40,354 bases of DNA from a virus. The stretch lies in IMG/VR virus record IMGVR_UViG_3300025437_000002, positions 1 through 40,354 of that record. The stretch is one strand, 5' to 3'. Of this stretch, positions 15,074 to 21,314 are shown one piece after another. Every line of letters starts with the position of its first letter. The stretch's first letter is position 1. The notes under the pieces are model-generated. The model was given only the letters and a program-made list of their open reading frames with translations. It made no database searches and was not told the origin of the DNA. Position numbers and translations under genes: made by a program.

Positions 15074-15228
15074 GCCCGCGTTCCTTTCTTGTCAAACAGG
15101 GAGGATGCTGACGACAGGGTGGACAGCACCTCTTGGGTGAGGTGAAGGGCAGGCCTGGCCCATGCGAACACAGCAATGCTGCCGATGAACATCAGGGTCA
15201 TGCCGATCTGTGCGAGGTCAGGAGCCAT
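15070..15228 (-). CDS. Small single-TM protein
   Basis: A 52-residue protein with one hydrophobic segment (about residues 5-24, LAQIGMTLMFIGSIAVFAWA) and a polar tail. ATG at 15228 follows GGGGAGACG and overlaps the previous stop by one base. Early-expressed membrane peptide of unknown role. Confidence 0.55.
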   Translation of the reverse strand: MAPDLAQIGMTLMFIGSIAVFAWARPALHLTQEVLSTLSSASSLFDKKGTRA

Positions 15229-15392
15229 CAGGCGTCTCCCCGCGGCTTGCCGGCAGCTTCCCAAGACGCGACGGCCTCAAGCCAGCTTTCCTGCTCATCA
15301 ATGAGGTCGCGCGCCTGATCGGTTTCGCGTTCGATCTCTTCGTCGCTCATCGCACTAAAGTCAGCGGCGTATTTCTTCCACGCGTCTTCCAT
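15228..15392 (-). CDS. Small acidic hypothetical protein
   Basis: A 54-residue acidic helical protein, MEDAWKKYAADFSAMSDEEIERETDQARDLIDEQESWLEAVASWE..., ending GKPRGDA. It is preceded by the same start context (GGGAGACGCCTGATG) that its own 3' end provides for the next gene. No family recognised; acidity could suit a DNA mimic but there is no direct evidence. Confidence 0.6.
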   Translation of the reverse strand: MEDAWKKYAADFSAMSDEEIERETDQARDLIDEQESWLEAVASWEAAGKPRGDA

Positions 15393-15661
15393 CAGGCGTC
15401 TCCCTGAGTGGCGAGAGACCGGCTGAACTTGGCGAATGTCTCGTAATGCTGCCGAGAAGCGCCCTGATAGGTCAGCGTGTCATTCTTGCGCTTGTAGACG
15501 ATGTGCGTGGATGGCCGTCCTTTGTCGGTCGGAACCCACATACGATAGCGGACGACCTCAAACGGATTGGTGACTTCGGTCAGCGTCGCGCCATTGCGCT
15601 CCAGCCAGGTCATAAAGTCGTCGCGCTTGAAGCTGCGAAGGAAGTGAGGGGCGCCAGCCAT
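15392..15661 (-). CDS. Small hypothetical protein
   Basis: An 89-residue protein, MAGAPHFLRSFKRDDFMTWLERNGATLTEVTNPFEVVRYRMWVPTD..., basic, with a mixed helix-strand pattern. ATG at 15661 overlaps the upstream stop; the longer frame lacks support. It ends GDA like its neighbour because both end in the repeated GGAGACGCCTGATG cassette. Confidence 0.6.
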   Translation of the reverse strand: MAGAPHFLRSFKRDDFMTWLERNGATLTEVTNPFEVVRYRMWVPTDKGRPSTHIVYKRKNDTLTYQGASRQHYETFAKFSRSLATQGDA

Positions 15662-15969
15662 CACGCCCTCCACGCATCGGGGTTGAGAGGAACGGCGCGG
15701 GTCGTGATCGTCGGCAACCGCGGGAAGTGCCACGGGTCGGTCGCCTGCTGCTCTTCGGTGCGCAGATCGTCCTCGACCATGTCGCACCCTTTTTCGATGC
15801 GATCAGAGCCGTAGGAGAACGACAGGTTCTCGTTGAGCGAGCGGATCAACTCGACCTGCGCCATGGCTGGCAACTCACGCGCCAAGCCAAGCGCCATGTC
15901 CTTGATCTGGTCGATCGTCAGGGCTGCGGTGTCACCCGTCCAGCCGGTGGGGCTTGGGATGTGGGTCAT
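15661..15969 (-). CDS. Small hypothetical protein
   Basis: A 102-residue protein, MTHIPSPTGWTGDTAALTIDQIKDMALGLARELPAM..., helical through the middle with an acidic DMVEDDLRTEEQQ segment and a Pro-rich tail. It starts inside the upstream gene. Function unknown. Confidence 0.6.
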   Translation of the reverse strand: MTHIPSPTGWTGDTAALTIDQIKDMALGLARELPAMAQVELIRSLNENLSFSYGSDRIEKGCDMVEDDLRTEEQQATDPWHFPRLPTITTRAVPLNPDAWRA

Positions 15970-16391
15970 TTCGCAGACACCACGATCAAGCCAGAACGCT
16001 CACCGCCCGCGACGTTTTTGCGTCCAGCCATGTCAGGAAATTCCAGCACGACGTTCGCGCGTTCATAGTCGTCGTCTTCGCTGCGACGCCGATTGGCCCA
16101 ATAAGGCTGATTGCCGAACGACGAGAAAACGACCCCCTCGCCACGGATCAGCACGTAAGCAAAATCCGTCGTTCGGCTATTGTCCCAAGGCCACGGCCAG
16201 CCCGCAGCAGGCAGGGTAACGTCATTGCGATCATCGGCGAAGAATGCAGCCATCGCATCGGCGAACTGCTTCTCAGTAGTGGCTGCTAGGACAGCATCAT
16301 CAATGCCTTCAGGATAGCCATCCCAGGCTATCGAGCCGAGCCATTCCAACCCATCATCTTGGGCGATGTAGAAGTCTGCCCGAGTTCCCAT
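15966..16391 (-). CDS. Hypothetical protein, first gene of the leftward early operon
   Basis: A 141-residue protein beginning MGTRADFYIAQDDGLEWLGSIAWDGYPEGID, with a PWPWDNSRTTDFAY segment and a strand-rich C-terminus. Similar small proteins of unknown function occur as single genes in phages. CAGGAGACGCAGG precedes the ATG. It is nearest to the paired operators at 16430-16481, so it should be made first on induction, the place where lambdoid phages put anti-host genes. Confidence 0.65.
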   Translation of the reverse strand: MGTRADFYIAQDDGLEWLGSIAWDGYPEGIDDAVLAATTEKQFADAMAAFFADDRNDVTLPAAGWPWPWDNSRTTDFAYVLIRGEGVVFSSFGNQPYWANRRRSEDDDYERANVVLEFPDMAGRKNVAGGERSGLIVVSAK

Positions 16392-16429
16392 CCTGCGTCT
16401 CCTGCCGGCTCAGTGCCGGTGTGGAGATG

Positions 16430-16446
16430 GTTTGCACTATGCAAAC
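16430..16446. promoter_or_regulatory. Repressor operator, left pair, site 1
   Basis: GTTTGCACTATGCAAAC is a perfect 7-bp inverted repeat with a 3-base centre. It is one of four such 17-bp sites and lies upstream of the leftward early operon, with a minus-strand TTGACC (16457-16452) just beside it. Binding here would repress the leftward promoter. Confidence 0.8.
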
Positions 16447-16464
16447 TGGCAGGTCAAGAAAAAA

Positions 16465-16481
16465 GTTTGCGAGTTGCAAAC
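16465..16481. promoter_or_regulatory. Repressor operator, left pair, site 2
   Basis: GTTTGCGAGTTGCAAAC differs from a perfect palindrome at one position per half-site pair. It is centred 35 bp from site 1 and abuts the stop codon of the repressor-linked membrane gene. The -35-like TTGACC lies between the two sites. Confidence 0.75.
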
Positions 16482-16751
16482 CTACATGTTGAGCCGGCTT
16501 TCTACCTCGGAAAGACGGCGCTCAAGGTCGTCCGCGCGCCGGCGCGCTTCAGCCGCCTGCGCATCAAGTTGGTCGATAAGATGCTGGCATGTCGGCTGAC
16601 CATCAATGCCGTGCCACCGATCAAACAGAGGCGTTTCACGGTTTCGGCAGACCTGGTCCTTGCTTGGCGCCGTTATCCACCAAAGGCCCGCTATCGCAGC
16701 GATGACGAACGCAACGCACCCGCCCACGTCTTCGCCTGTTTTATTAGCCAT
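16482..16751 (-). CDS. Membrane protein co-transcribed with the repressor (possible superinfection exclusion)
   Basis: An 89-residue protein with one membrane segment (about residues 11-28, GCVAFVIAAIAGLWWITA) followed by a coiled coil (57-88, CQHLIDQLDAQAAEARRRADDLERR...). It overlaps the repressor stop by eight bases in the same direction, so it should be expressed in the lysogen from the repressor promoter. Its stop lies directly against a repressor operator. Genes in this position (for example lambda rexA/rexB) often protect the lysogen against other phages; that role is inference from position and topology. Confidence 0.65.
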   Translation of the reverse strand: MANKTGEDVGGCVAFVIAAIAGLWWITAPSKDQVCRNRETPLFDRWHGIDGQPTCQHLIDQLDAQAAEARRRADDLERRLSEVESRLNM

Positions 16752-17112
16752 CCGTACCAGTGCGGTCGTTAGCAGGCTTAACCGGAGACAGTCCTTCTAG
16801 CCGTTCTTGCGTACGGACTACCTGGATCGCATCCTTGCGAAGCTGGCGGAGGCTCATGGCGTCCTGTGGATCCATGAATAGTTCGTAGACAGCGATATTC
16901 AGGGCGTGCGCTACGTCGCGGACGATGGTCGGGCTGTAGTCCTGCCGATCATTGACCAGAAGCGACACGACGCCTTTGCTCAGCTCCGTCTTCTCGATGA
17001 TGTCTTTTTGGCTGACGTGCAGCGTCGCCATCCACTCGCGCAGAAACCAGTTGGTATAGCGTTTGGGTCGGCTGTGGCTCACCGGCCGAATATAGCGCCG
17101 CGTCGGACGCAT
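16744..17112 (-). CDS. Short XRE-type phage repressor (CI-like)
   Basis: A 122-residue protein from the ATG at 17112, with an XRE-type helix-turn-helix at about residues 22-78 (FLREWMATLHVSQKDIIEKTELSKGVVSLLV recognisable as helices 1-3; NIAVYELF closes the domain). It is divergent from the Cro-like gene with operators between them. There is no LexA/CI-type peptidase domain, so RecA-stimulated self-cleavage is not expected. A TTG at 17172 extends the frame but lies inside the operators and is rejected. No ribosome-binding site precedes the ATG, which lies only 3 bases from an operator, so the message may be leaderless, as lambda cI is from PRM. Confidence 0.82.
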   Translation of the reverse strand: MRPTRRYIRPVSHSRPKRYTNWFLREWMATLHVSQKDIIEKTELSKGVVSLLVNDRQDYSPTIVRDVAHALNIAVYELFMDPQDAMSLRQLRKDAIQVVRTQERLEGLSPVKPANDRTGTDG

Positions 17113-17115
17113 GTC

Positions 17116-17132
17116 GTTTGCATGGCGCAAAC
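17116..17132. promoter_or_regulatory. Repressor operator, right pair, site 1
   Basis: GTTTGCATGGCGCAAAC, a near-perfect 17-bp palindrome, lies three bases from the repressor start codon and should govern the repressor promoter. Its centre is 34 bp from the next site. Confidence 0.8.
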
Positions 17133-17160
17133 TTGCCACTTGAATTTCTGTTTGCATTAT
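17133..17160 (+). promoter_or_regulatory. Candidate rightward early promoter (PR)
   Basis: TTGCCA (17133-17138) and CATTAT (17155-17160) are spaced 16 bases apart. The -10 lies inside an operator, so repressor binding would block it. The transcript would start only about 7 bases before the Cro-like ATG, giving a leaderless or near-leaderless message. Box matches are moderate. Confidence 0.4.
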
Positions 17161-17166
17161 GCAAAC
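17150..17166. promoter_or_regulatory. Repressor operator, right pair, site 2
   Basis: GTTTGCATTATGCAAAC, perfect in both 7-bp half-sites, ends eight bases before the Cro-like start codon and covers the candidate -10 of the rightward promoter. Confidence 0.82.
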
Positions 17167-17174
17167 TGACAATC

Positions 17175-17414
17175 ATGGAAAAGCCCGACACTCCTACGGC
17201 TTTGGCGAATGCGGCGGGCATCAGCCTTCCATATGCCAGCCAGTTGCTGAGCGATAATCCGATCCAGCGACGAACGCCATCGCGCCCGCTGGCAATCCAC
17301 ATCTATCGCACAACGGGATGGCGTCACCCGATGCTCTCCGAGTTAAGCGACGACCAGATCGCGGTCTTTGAGCAGGTCGAGCCGTGGACGCCTCGGCAGG
17401 ACGCGGCCGCATGA
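17175..17414 (+). CDS. Cro-like regulator
   Basis: A 79-residue protein with a helix-turn-helix at the N-terminus (TALANAAGISLPYASQLLSD, then PSRPLAIHIYRTTGW as the closing helix), resembling the YdaS/Cro-type regulators. It is the first gene of the rightward early operon and divergent from the repressor; by analogy it competes for the same operators and favours lytic growth. ATG at 17175 is chosen over an upstream start that lies within the operators. No ribosome-binding site is visible. It overlaps the next gene as ATGA. Confidence 0.75.
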   Translation: MEKPDTPTALANAAGISLPYASQLLSDNPIQRRTPSRPLAIHIYRTTGWRHPMLSELSDDQIAVFEQVEPWTPRQDAAA

Positions 17415-17572
17415 TCGCTTTTTGCGCTATTGCCGGCATTGCCTTTGGCTGGGTGATCCACGCCGTCCGCCATGATCGCTGGCACGCCCGGCATGGCGTT
17501 TCGCCTCGTCTGCACGACGGCGCTGATCAGGACCGGTTCGAAAATCATCATCACAATGGGAGCGTATACTGA
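17411..17572 (+). CDS. Small single-TM protein with His-rich tail
   Basis: A 53-residue protein, MIAFCAIAGIAFGWVIHAVRHDRWHARHG..., with one short hydrophobic N-terminal segment and a tail containing ten histidines, including HHH near the end. It is joined to both neighbours by overlaps of one to four bases. Function unknown. Confidence 0.5.
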   Translation: MIAFCAIAGIAFGWVIHAVRHDRWHARHGVSPRLHDGADQDRFENHHHNGSVY

Positions 17573-18045
17573 TGCCTCTCGCCAATGGCTTGCCCCGTCG
17601 CAGCCGCCCCACCACAAAGTCCTACCGCGCTGCGGTAAAGCAGATCATCATCGGCGTTCAGGCTGCGCACGGCCTGCATGACGCTGAGCTTGCCGAGCGT
17701 CTCGGCTGCTCCGCTGGTACGGTGAAGAACGCCCGCAACGAAGCGGGTAACCTCGACGCTGTCACCCTGATCAACGTGGAATACGAGTTCGGCCCGGCTG
17801 CGGTCGATCCCTACCTCGCGCTCGGTGGCTCGCGTGCCATCCCGACCGACTGCACCAACGACGACGCGCAGGACGCGACCATGAGCCTGTCGGGCGTGCT
17901 GCATGCCCTGATCGCGGCGCAGTCCCCGTCTAGCGAAGGCGGCGTCAAGATCACGCTCAACGAGCTGCGGGTGCTTGCCCCCAAGCTGCGCGAGGCCCGG
18001 CAGGCGCTGGACGTGCTGATCGAGCAATCGAGGTTCGCGGCATGA
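17572..18045 (+). CDS. CII-like helix-turn-helix regulator
   Basis: A 157-residue protein with a helix-turn-helix at about residues 33-62 (GLHDAELAERLGCSAGTVKNARNEAGNL) and a helical C-terminal part (KITLNELRVLAPKLREARQALDVLIEQS) that may mediate multimerisation. Second regulatory gene after cro, the place of cII in lambdoid phages, where the product activates repressor and integrase promoters. Activation by this protein is inferred from position only. Confidence 0.65.
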   Translation: MPLANGLPRRSRPTTKSYRAAVKQIIIGVQAAHGLHDAELAERLGCSAGTVKNARNEAGNLDAVTLINVEYEFGPAAVDPYLALGGSRAIPTDCTNDDAQDATMSLSGVLHALIAAQSPSSEGGVKITLNELRVLAPKLREARQALDVLIEQSRFAA

Positions 18046-18155
18046 CGCCCGCCATCGTCCTCCCTGCCCTTCTGGTCGTCAACACCCGCAGCGGCACTTT
18101 CACCTTTCACCCTGTCAGCGAGCCCCTGCCGGTTCGCAAGGAGGCTCGGGCATGA
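18042..18155 (+). CDS. Small hypothetical protein (37 residues)
   Basis: MTPAIVLPALLVVNTRSGTF then TFHPVSEPLPVRKEARA: a short peptide with a hydrophobic start, four-base overlaps on both sides (ATGA and ATGA), and the ribosome-binding site of the next gene (AAGGAGG) in its last codons. Real translation is likely from the unbroken chain of overlaps, but function is unknown. Confidence 0.45.
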   Translation: MTPAIVLPALLVVNTRSGTFTFHPVSEPLPVRKEARA

Positions 18156-18307
18156 GTTGGCTAAGCCGTCCCCATCTGCGCGCTCTATTTTTTGCCGCAC
18201 AGGTACAGCGAGATCCGTTCGGCATCAACGCCGCCCTCGCCGAACGCAAGGCCGCCCGCCCTGCCCGTCAGGCCGCTGCAAAGCGTGGCCGGGAGGCGCG
18301 CAAGTGA
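18152..18307 (+). CDS. Small basic protein (51 residues)
   Basis: MSWLSRPHLRALFFAAQVQR then DPFGINAALAERKAARPARQ and a Lys/Arg-rich tail. AAGGAGG lies eight bases upstream of the ATG. Highly basic, perhaps nucleic-acid-binding. Overlaps the next gene as GTGA. Confidence 0.5.
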   Translation: MSWLSRPHLRALFFAAQVQRDPFGINAALAERKAARPARQAAAKRGREARK

Positions 18308-18654
18308 CCGTCGCGCCACAGGAAATGGTGGATAAGCTGCTGCTCAACAACAGCTCGGCATCCGCTTATCGCGCGCTGAAGGACATGGGCTACAGCGTGA
18401 CGCTGTCGCATCTCGATGTCCGCATCGCGCAGCTTCGCGCCGCAGGAAAGCGCGGCACGATGCCCAAACCGACCGAGTTTGCACCGGAGGATACGGGCGT
18501 TGCTGACGCTGCTTCGGGCAGCGCTTGGCTGCTACGCGCCTGCCTCAACCTCTACGCCCGCAAAGCCTTCGCCAAGCGCATGACGCTGGAAGAGGCGATG
18601 CTGACGACGCTGTACAGCCCCGAGCAGGTGCAGGCCTGGAGGCGCGCGGCATGA
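18304..18654 (+). CDS. Hypothetical protein with possible HTH N-terminus
   Basis: A 116-residue protein from the GTG at 18304 (overlapping the previous stop). The N-terminal half (MVDKLLLNNSSASAYRALKDMGYSVTLSHLDVRIAQLRAAG) looks like a helix-turn-helix or a small helical bundle, and the C-terminal part is helical (AWLLRACLNLYARKAFAKRMTLEEAML). An upstream extension of the frame is Pro/Arg-rich shadow sequence. It lies between the regulators and RusA. Confidence 0.6.
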   Translation: MTVAPQEMVDKLLLNNSSASAYRALKDMGYSVTLSHLDVRIAQLRAAGKRGTMPKPTEFAPEDTGVADAASGSAWLLRACLNLYARKAFAKRMTLEEAMLTTLYSPEQVQAWRRAA

Positions 18655-19088
18655 GCAACTGCGGCGACACCGATCTGGTCACTTTCCGGGTGGAGGGGGC
18701 GCCTGTGGCAAAGGGCCGAGCTCGCGCTGCGGTGATCGGCGGCATGGCGCGGCTCTACACTCCGCAGAAGACGCGGAAGTACGAAGATCAGGTCCGCATT
18801 GCTGCGGCCTGCGCAATGGGGGCACGCCGGCCGTTTGAGGGTGAGGTCATCATGACCGTCACGGCTCTGGTGCCGATCCCCAAGAGCTTCAGCATCAAGA
18901 AGCGTGCGACCGCCATTGCCGGGATCATCCGGCCGACGACGCGCCCTGATGCGGACAATTACGCCAAGGCTGCCCTCGATGGCTGCAACGGCATCCTGTT
19001 CCGCGACGATAGCCAGATCACGGATCTGATCATCCGCAAGCGCTTCGCCACGGAACCTCACCTGATCATCACCATGGAGGCGATGTGA
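18651..19088 (+). CDS. rusA: RusA-type Holliday junction resolvase
   Basis: A 145-residue protein of the RusA family, which cuts four-way DNA junctions formed in phage recombination and replication. The metal-binding signature RPDADNYAKAALDGCNGILFRDD with Asp100, Asp102, Lys106, Asp110 and Asp119/120 is intact, and PVAKGRAR near residue 18 matches the N-terminal conserved strand. Length is typical. ATG at 18651 overlaps the previous stop (ATGA). Confidence 0.92.
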   Translation: MSNCGDTDLVTFRVEGAPVAKGRARAAVIGGMARLYTPQKTRKYEDQVRIAAACAMGARRPFEGEVIMTVTALVPIPKSFSIKKRATAIAGIIRPTTRPDADNYAKAALDGCNGILFRDDSQITDLIIRKRFATEPHLIITMEAM

Positions 19089-19738
19089 GCCGCTGGTTCC
19101 GCATGTATGACGAGCTCCTGGACGATCCGAAGGTCCAGCGCCTGTCGGGCGACGATTTCAAGGCATGGGTCAACATCCTGTGCCTGGCGTCTCGCAAGGA
19201 CGGTGCGCTTCCCCCGGTTGCGGACATAGGCTTTGCCCTGCGCATCGACGGCAAGAAGGCTGCTGCGATCGTCGGGCGCCTCGTTGCAGCCGAGCTCCTT
19301 GATCAGGATGGTGACCGTTACACCCCGCACGGGTGGAACGCGCGCCAGTACAAAAGCGACGTTTCAACTGGTCGGGTAAAGGCGTTCCGAGAACGCAAGA
19401 AGGCCGTTGCAGGAAACGGCGATGAAACGTTTCACGAAACAGCACCAGATACAGATACAGATACAGATGTTTCGTTAGCTAAAGCTAACGCGCCGGCTGC
19501 GCCAAAATCCGAAGATGCCGACACGGCGTTTTGGACCAACTCGAAGGCATACCTGAAGGCTGCCGGCGTCAAGAACCCAGGCGCGGTGGTGGGCGGATGG
19601 ATCCGTGATCACGGCAAGGTCGAAACCGCCAGCGCCCTCACCCGAGCTCAACTCGACCGCGCGGTTGAACCGATCGCCTTCGTGCAGGGCTGCTTTCGAT
19701 CTGGCAAATCACAGCGTCAGCCGGCGGTCCCGCTGTGA
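19085..19738 (+). CDS. O-like replication initiator / replisome organizer
   Basis: A 217-residue protein. The N-terminal 90 residues have the winged-helix pattern common to phage initiators (WFRMYDELLDDPKVQRLSGDDFKAWVNILCLAS, then a LRIDGKKAAAIVGRLVAAELLDQDG wing). Between it and a helical C-terminal domain lies a polar linker with DTDTDTD (residues 122-128) encoded by a hexamer repeat. It is followed directly by the primase-helicase, as lambda O is by P. GTG at 19085 overlaps rusA. It probably binds the repeats within its own gene. Confidence 0.75.
   Translation: MSRWFRMYDELLDDPKVQRLSGDDFKAWVNILCLASRKDGALPPVADIGFALRIDGKKAAAIVGRLVAAELLDQDGDRYTPHGWNARQYKSDVSTGRVKAFRERKKAVAGNGDETFHETAPDTDTDTDVSLAKANAPAAPKSEDADTAFWTNSKAYLKAAGVKNPGAVVGGWIRDHGKVETASALTRAQLDRAVEPIAFVQGCFRSGKSQRQPAVPL
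19424..19490 (+). other. Candidate replication origin inside the initiator gene
   Basis: Within 67 bases lie the palindrome GAAACGTTTC (19424-19433), a 7-bp inverted repeat CGAAACA (19435-19441) / TGTTTCG (19468-19474) that brackets four tandem AGATAC-type hexamers (about 19447-19468), and the hairpin CGTTAGCT-AA-AGCTAACG (19473-19490). The patch is AT-rich against a GC-rich background. In lambdoid phages the origin iterons lie in the central part of gene O, the same relative position. Confidence 0.55.
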
Positions 19739-20160
19739 CCGAATGGCTCCCCAGGCGACCGGGCAAGCAGCTTTGCCCCGAGTGCTCCCACAAGCGGAAG
19801 CACAAGAAAGACCCATGCCTCTCAGTCTCAGCCATCGACGGCGGACTCGTCTGGCACTGCCACAACTGCGGATTTTCAGGAGGAAACGGTGCTTCACGAT
19901 CGGCACAAGGACTGGCTCGAGCAACGCGGCATCCGATCCGATACAGCGGAGGAGCTCGAGGTTTCGACGGTACGGGACGACCGGGGCAACTGGCTGTGCT
20001 TCCCATATCGGCAGGACGGCGTGCTGGTGAACCGGAAGTATCGGCTCACGTCCGAAAAGTCGCACCGCATGGACAAGGGTGGGCGTCTCTGCCTGTGGAA
20101 CGAAGCCGTTTTGCGGTCGCCCCTGGTTGCCGCGGGCAAGGCATCCGTCATCATCACTGA
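19735..20160 (+). CDS. Primase zinc-binding domain, in a different frame from the primase-helicase
   Basis: Begins MTEWLPRRPGKQLCPECSHKRK and contains CPEC (14-17) and CHNC (42-45, in WHCHNCGFSGG): the zinc ribbon found at the N-terminus of T7 gp4-like primases, which reads the template trinucleotide. In this frame only the first 52 residues look genuine; the following 89 residues are the out-of-frame reading of the primase-helicase gene. Therefore either the domain is a separate small protein with an accidental tail, or a +1 shift near 19880-19892 joins it to the helicase, or the sequence has an indel. The GTG start overlaps the initiator stop. Confidence 0.65.
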   Translation: MTEWLPRRPGKQLCPECSHKRKHKKDPCLSVSAIDGGLVWHCHNCGFSGGNGASRSAQGLARATRHPIRYSGGARGFDGTGRPGQLAVLPISAGRRAGEPEVSAHVRKVAPHGQGWASLPVERSRFAVAPGCRGQGIRHHH

Positions 20161-21313
20161 AGGCGAGTTCGACGCCCTGGTTGCGATCCAGTGCGGCTTT
20201 GTGGCTACCGTCTCGGTCCCGAACGGGACGAGCTCGAGCTCCGCTAGCAGCGACCCGTTCACCGGCAACGCCTATTCCTACCTGTGGGAAAGCAAGAACG
20301 AGCTCGAGCGGGTTTCGCAATTCGTGCTGGCGGTCGACGGTGATGCGCCCGGCCTAGCGCTGGCGCATGACCTTGCGTCGATCCTTGGCGCAGAGCGCTG
20401 CCGCTTCGTCACCTATCCGGAAGGCTGCAAAGACCTGAACGAGGTGCTGCTTGCCTATGGGCAGGACGCGGTCGTGAGGGTGATCGACAGCGCGAAGCCG
20501 TTCCCGGTGAAGGGGCTCTACAGCCTCGAGGATTTTCCAGACGCCCCGCCGGTGCAAGGCATGCCGATCGGCATCGAGTGCATGAGCGAGCATTTGGAGC
20601 TCGTCCTTGGCACGCTCACCGTCTTCACGGGCTATGCGAACATGGGCAAGTCGACGGTGATCAACACCGTCTTGGCGCATGCGGTTGCTCGAGGTGTCAC
20701 AGCGTGTGTCGCCAGCTTTGAGACGGCGCCCAAGCCGATCCTGCGGGATGGCATCGCCAAGGCCCTCATCGGTTGCAACAATCACGATTTCCCAGGCCAC
20801 CCTCAGCGCCGCGATGCGTACGCGTCGATTGAGCGGCATATAAAGATCATCAGCAACGCTCTGGACGAAGACCTGGAGCTCGACATTGACGCGTTCCTCG
20901 AGACGGCGCGCATCTCGGTTCTGCGGGATGGTGCCAAGATCATCGTTCTGGATCCGTGGAACGAGCTCGAGCACAAGCGCAACCGCGACGAGACGATGAC
21001 CGAGTACGTCGGCCGCGCGATCCGCAAGGTGAAGTCATTCGCCCGCCGCTACAACGTGGCGTTCTGGATTGTGGCGCACCCGACCAAGCCGGTGAAGGGC
21101 ACGAACAGCGTCCCGAGCCTTTACGATATTTCGGATAGCGCCAACTGGTCGAACAAGGCGGACTATGGGCTGGTCTATCACCGCCCGGACAAGACGGTAA
21201 ATGAGGCGAGTCTTGCGGTCGTGAAGGTCCGCATGGGACTGCCTGGTCAGTGCGGTGTCCAGACGGTGAAGTTCGATCACCGCGTCAACCGCATCAACGG
21301 GTTCACGGCGTGA
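19889..21313 (+). CDS. TOPRIM primase / DnaB-type helicase (T7 gp4-like)
   Basis: A 474-residue protein combining a TOPRIM catalytic domain (Glu91 in TEGEFDAL, Asp150/Asp152 in VDGDAPG) with a RecA-like hexameric helicase domain (Walker A GYANMGKST at 248-256, Walker B IIVLDPW around 351-357, then the H-containing FWIVAHPTKP motif). It lacks the N-terminal zinc domain, which sits upstream in another frame. The GTG at 19889 has a full AGGAGG five bases upstream. T7 makes both a zinc-containing and a shorter gp4 form; here the separate start gives the short form. Codons for Glu-Leu-Glu repeatedly use GAGCTCGAG. Confidence 0.88.
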   Translation: MLHDRHKDWLEQRGIRSDTAEELEVSTVRDDRGNWLCFPYRQDGVLVNRKYRLTSEKSHRMDKGGRLCLWNEAVLRSPLVAAGKASVIITEGEFDALVAIQCGFVATVSVPNGTSSSSASSDPFTGNAYSYLWESKNELERVSQFVLAVDGDAPGLALAHDLASILGAERCRFVTYPEGCKDLNEVLLAYGQDAVVRVIDSAKPFPVKGLYSLEDFPDAPPVQGMPIGIECMSEHLELVLGTLTVFTGYANMGKSTVINTVLAHAVARGVTACVASFETAPKPILRDGIAKALIGCNNHDFPGHPQRRDAYASIERHIKIISNALDEDLELDIDAFLETARISVLRDGAKIIVLDPWNELEHKRNRDETMTEYVGRAIRKVKSFARRYNVAFWIVAHPTKPVKGTNSVPSLYDISDSANWSNKADYGLVYHRPDKTVNEASLAVVKVRMGLPGQCGVQTVKFDHRVNRINGFTA

Positions 21314-21314
21314 C

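Noticed and set aside
17113-17172. TTG-start extension of the repressor by 20 residues
   Set aside because: The extension lies wholly inside the operator/promoter region and its sequence is dictated by the palindromes; the HTH begins well downstream.
19447-19470. CRISPR-like or microsatellite interpretation of the AGATAC hexamers
   Set aside because: Only four 6-base units with no spacers, in frame within a gene; iterons of an origin explain them better.
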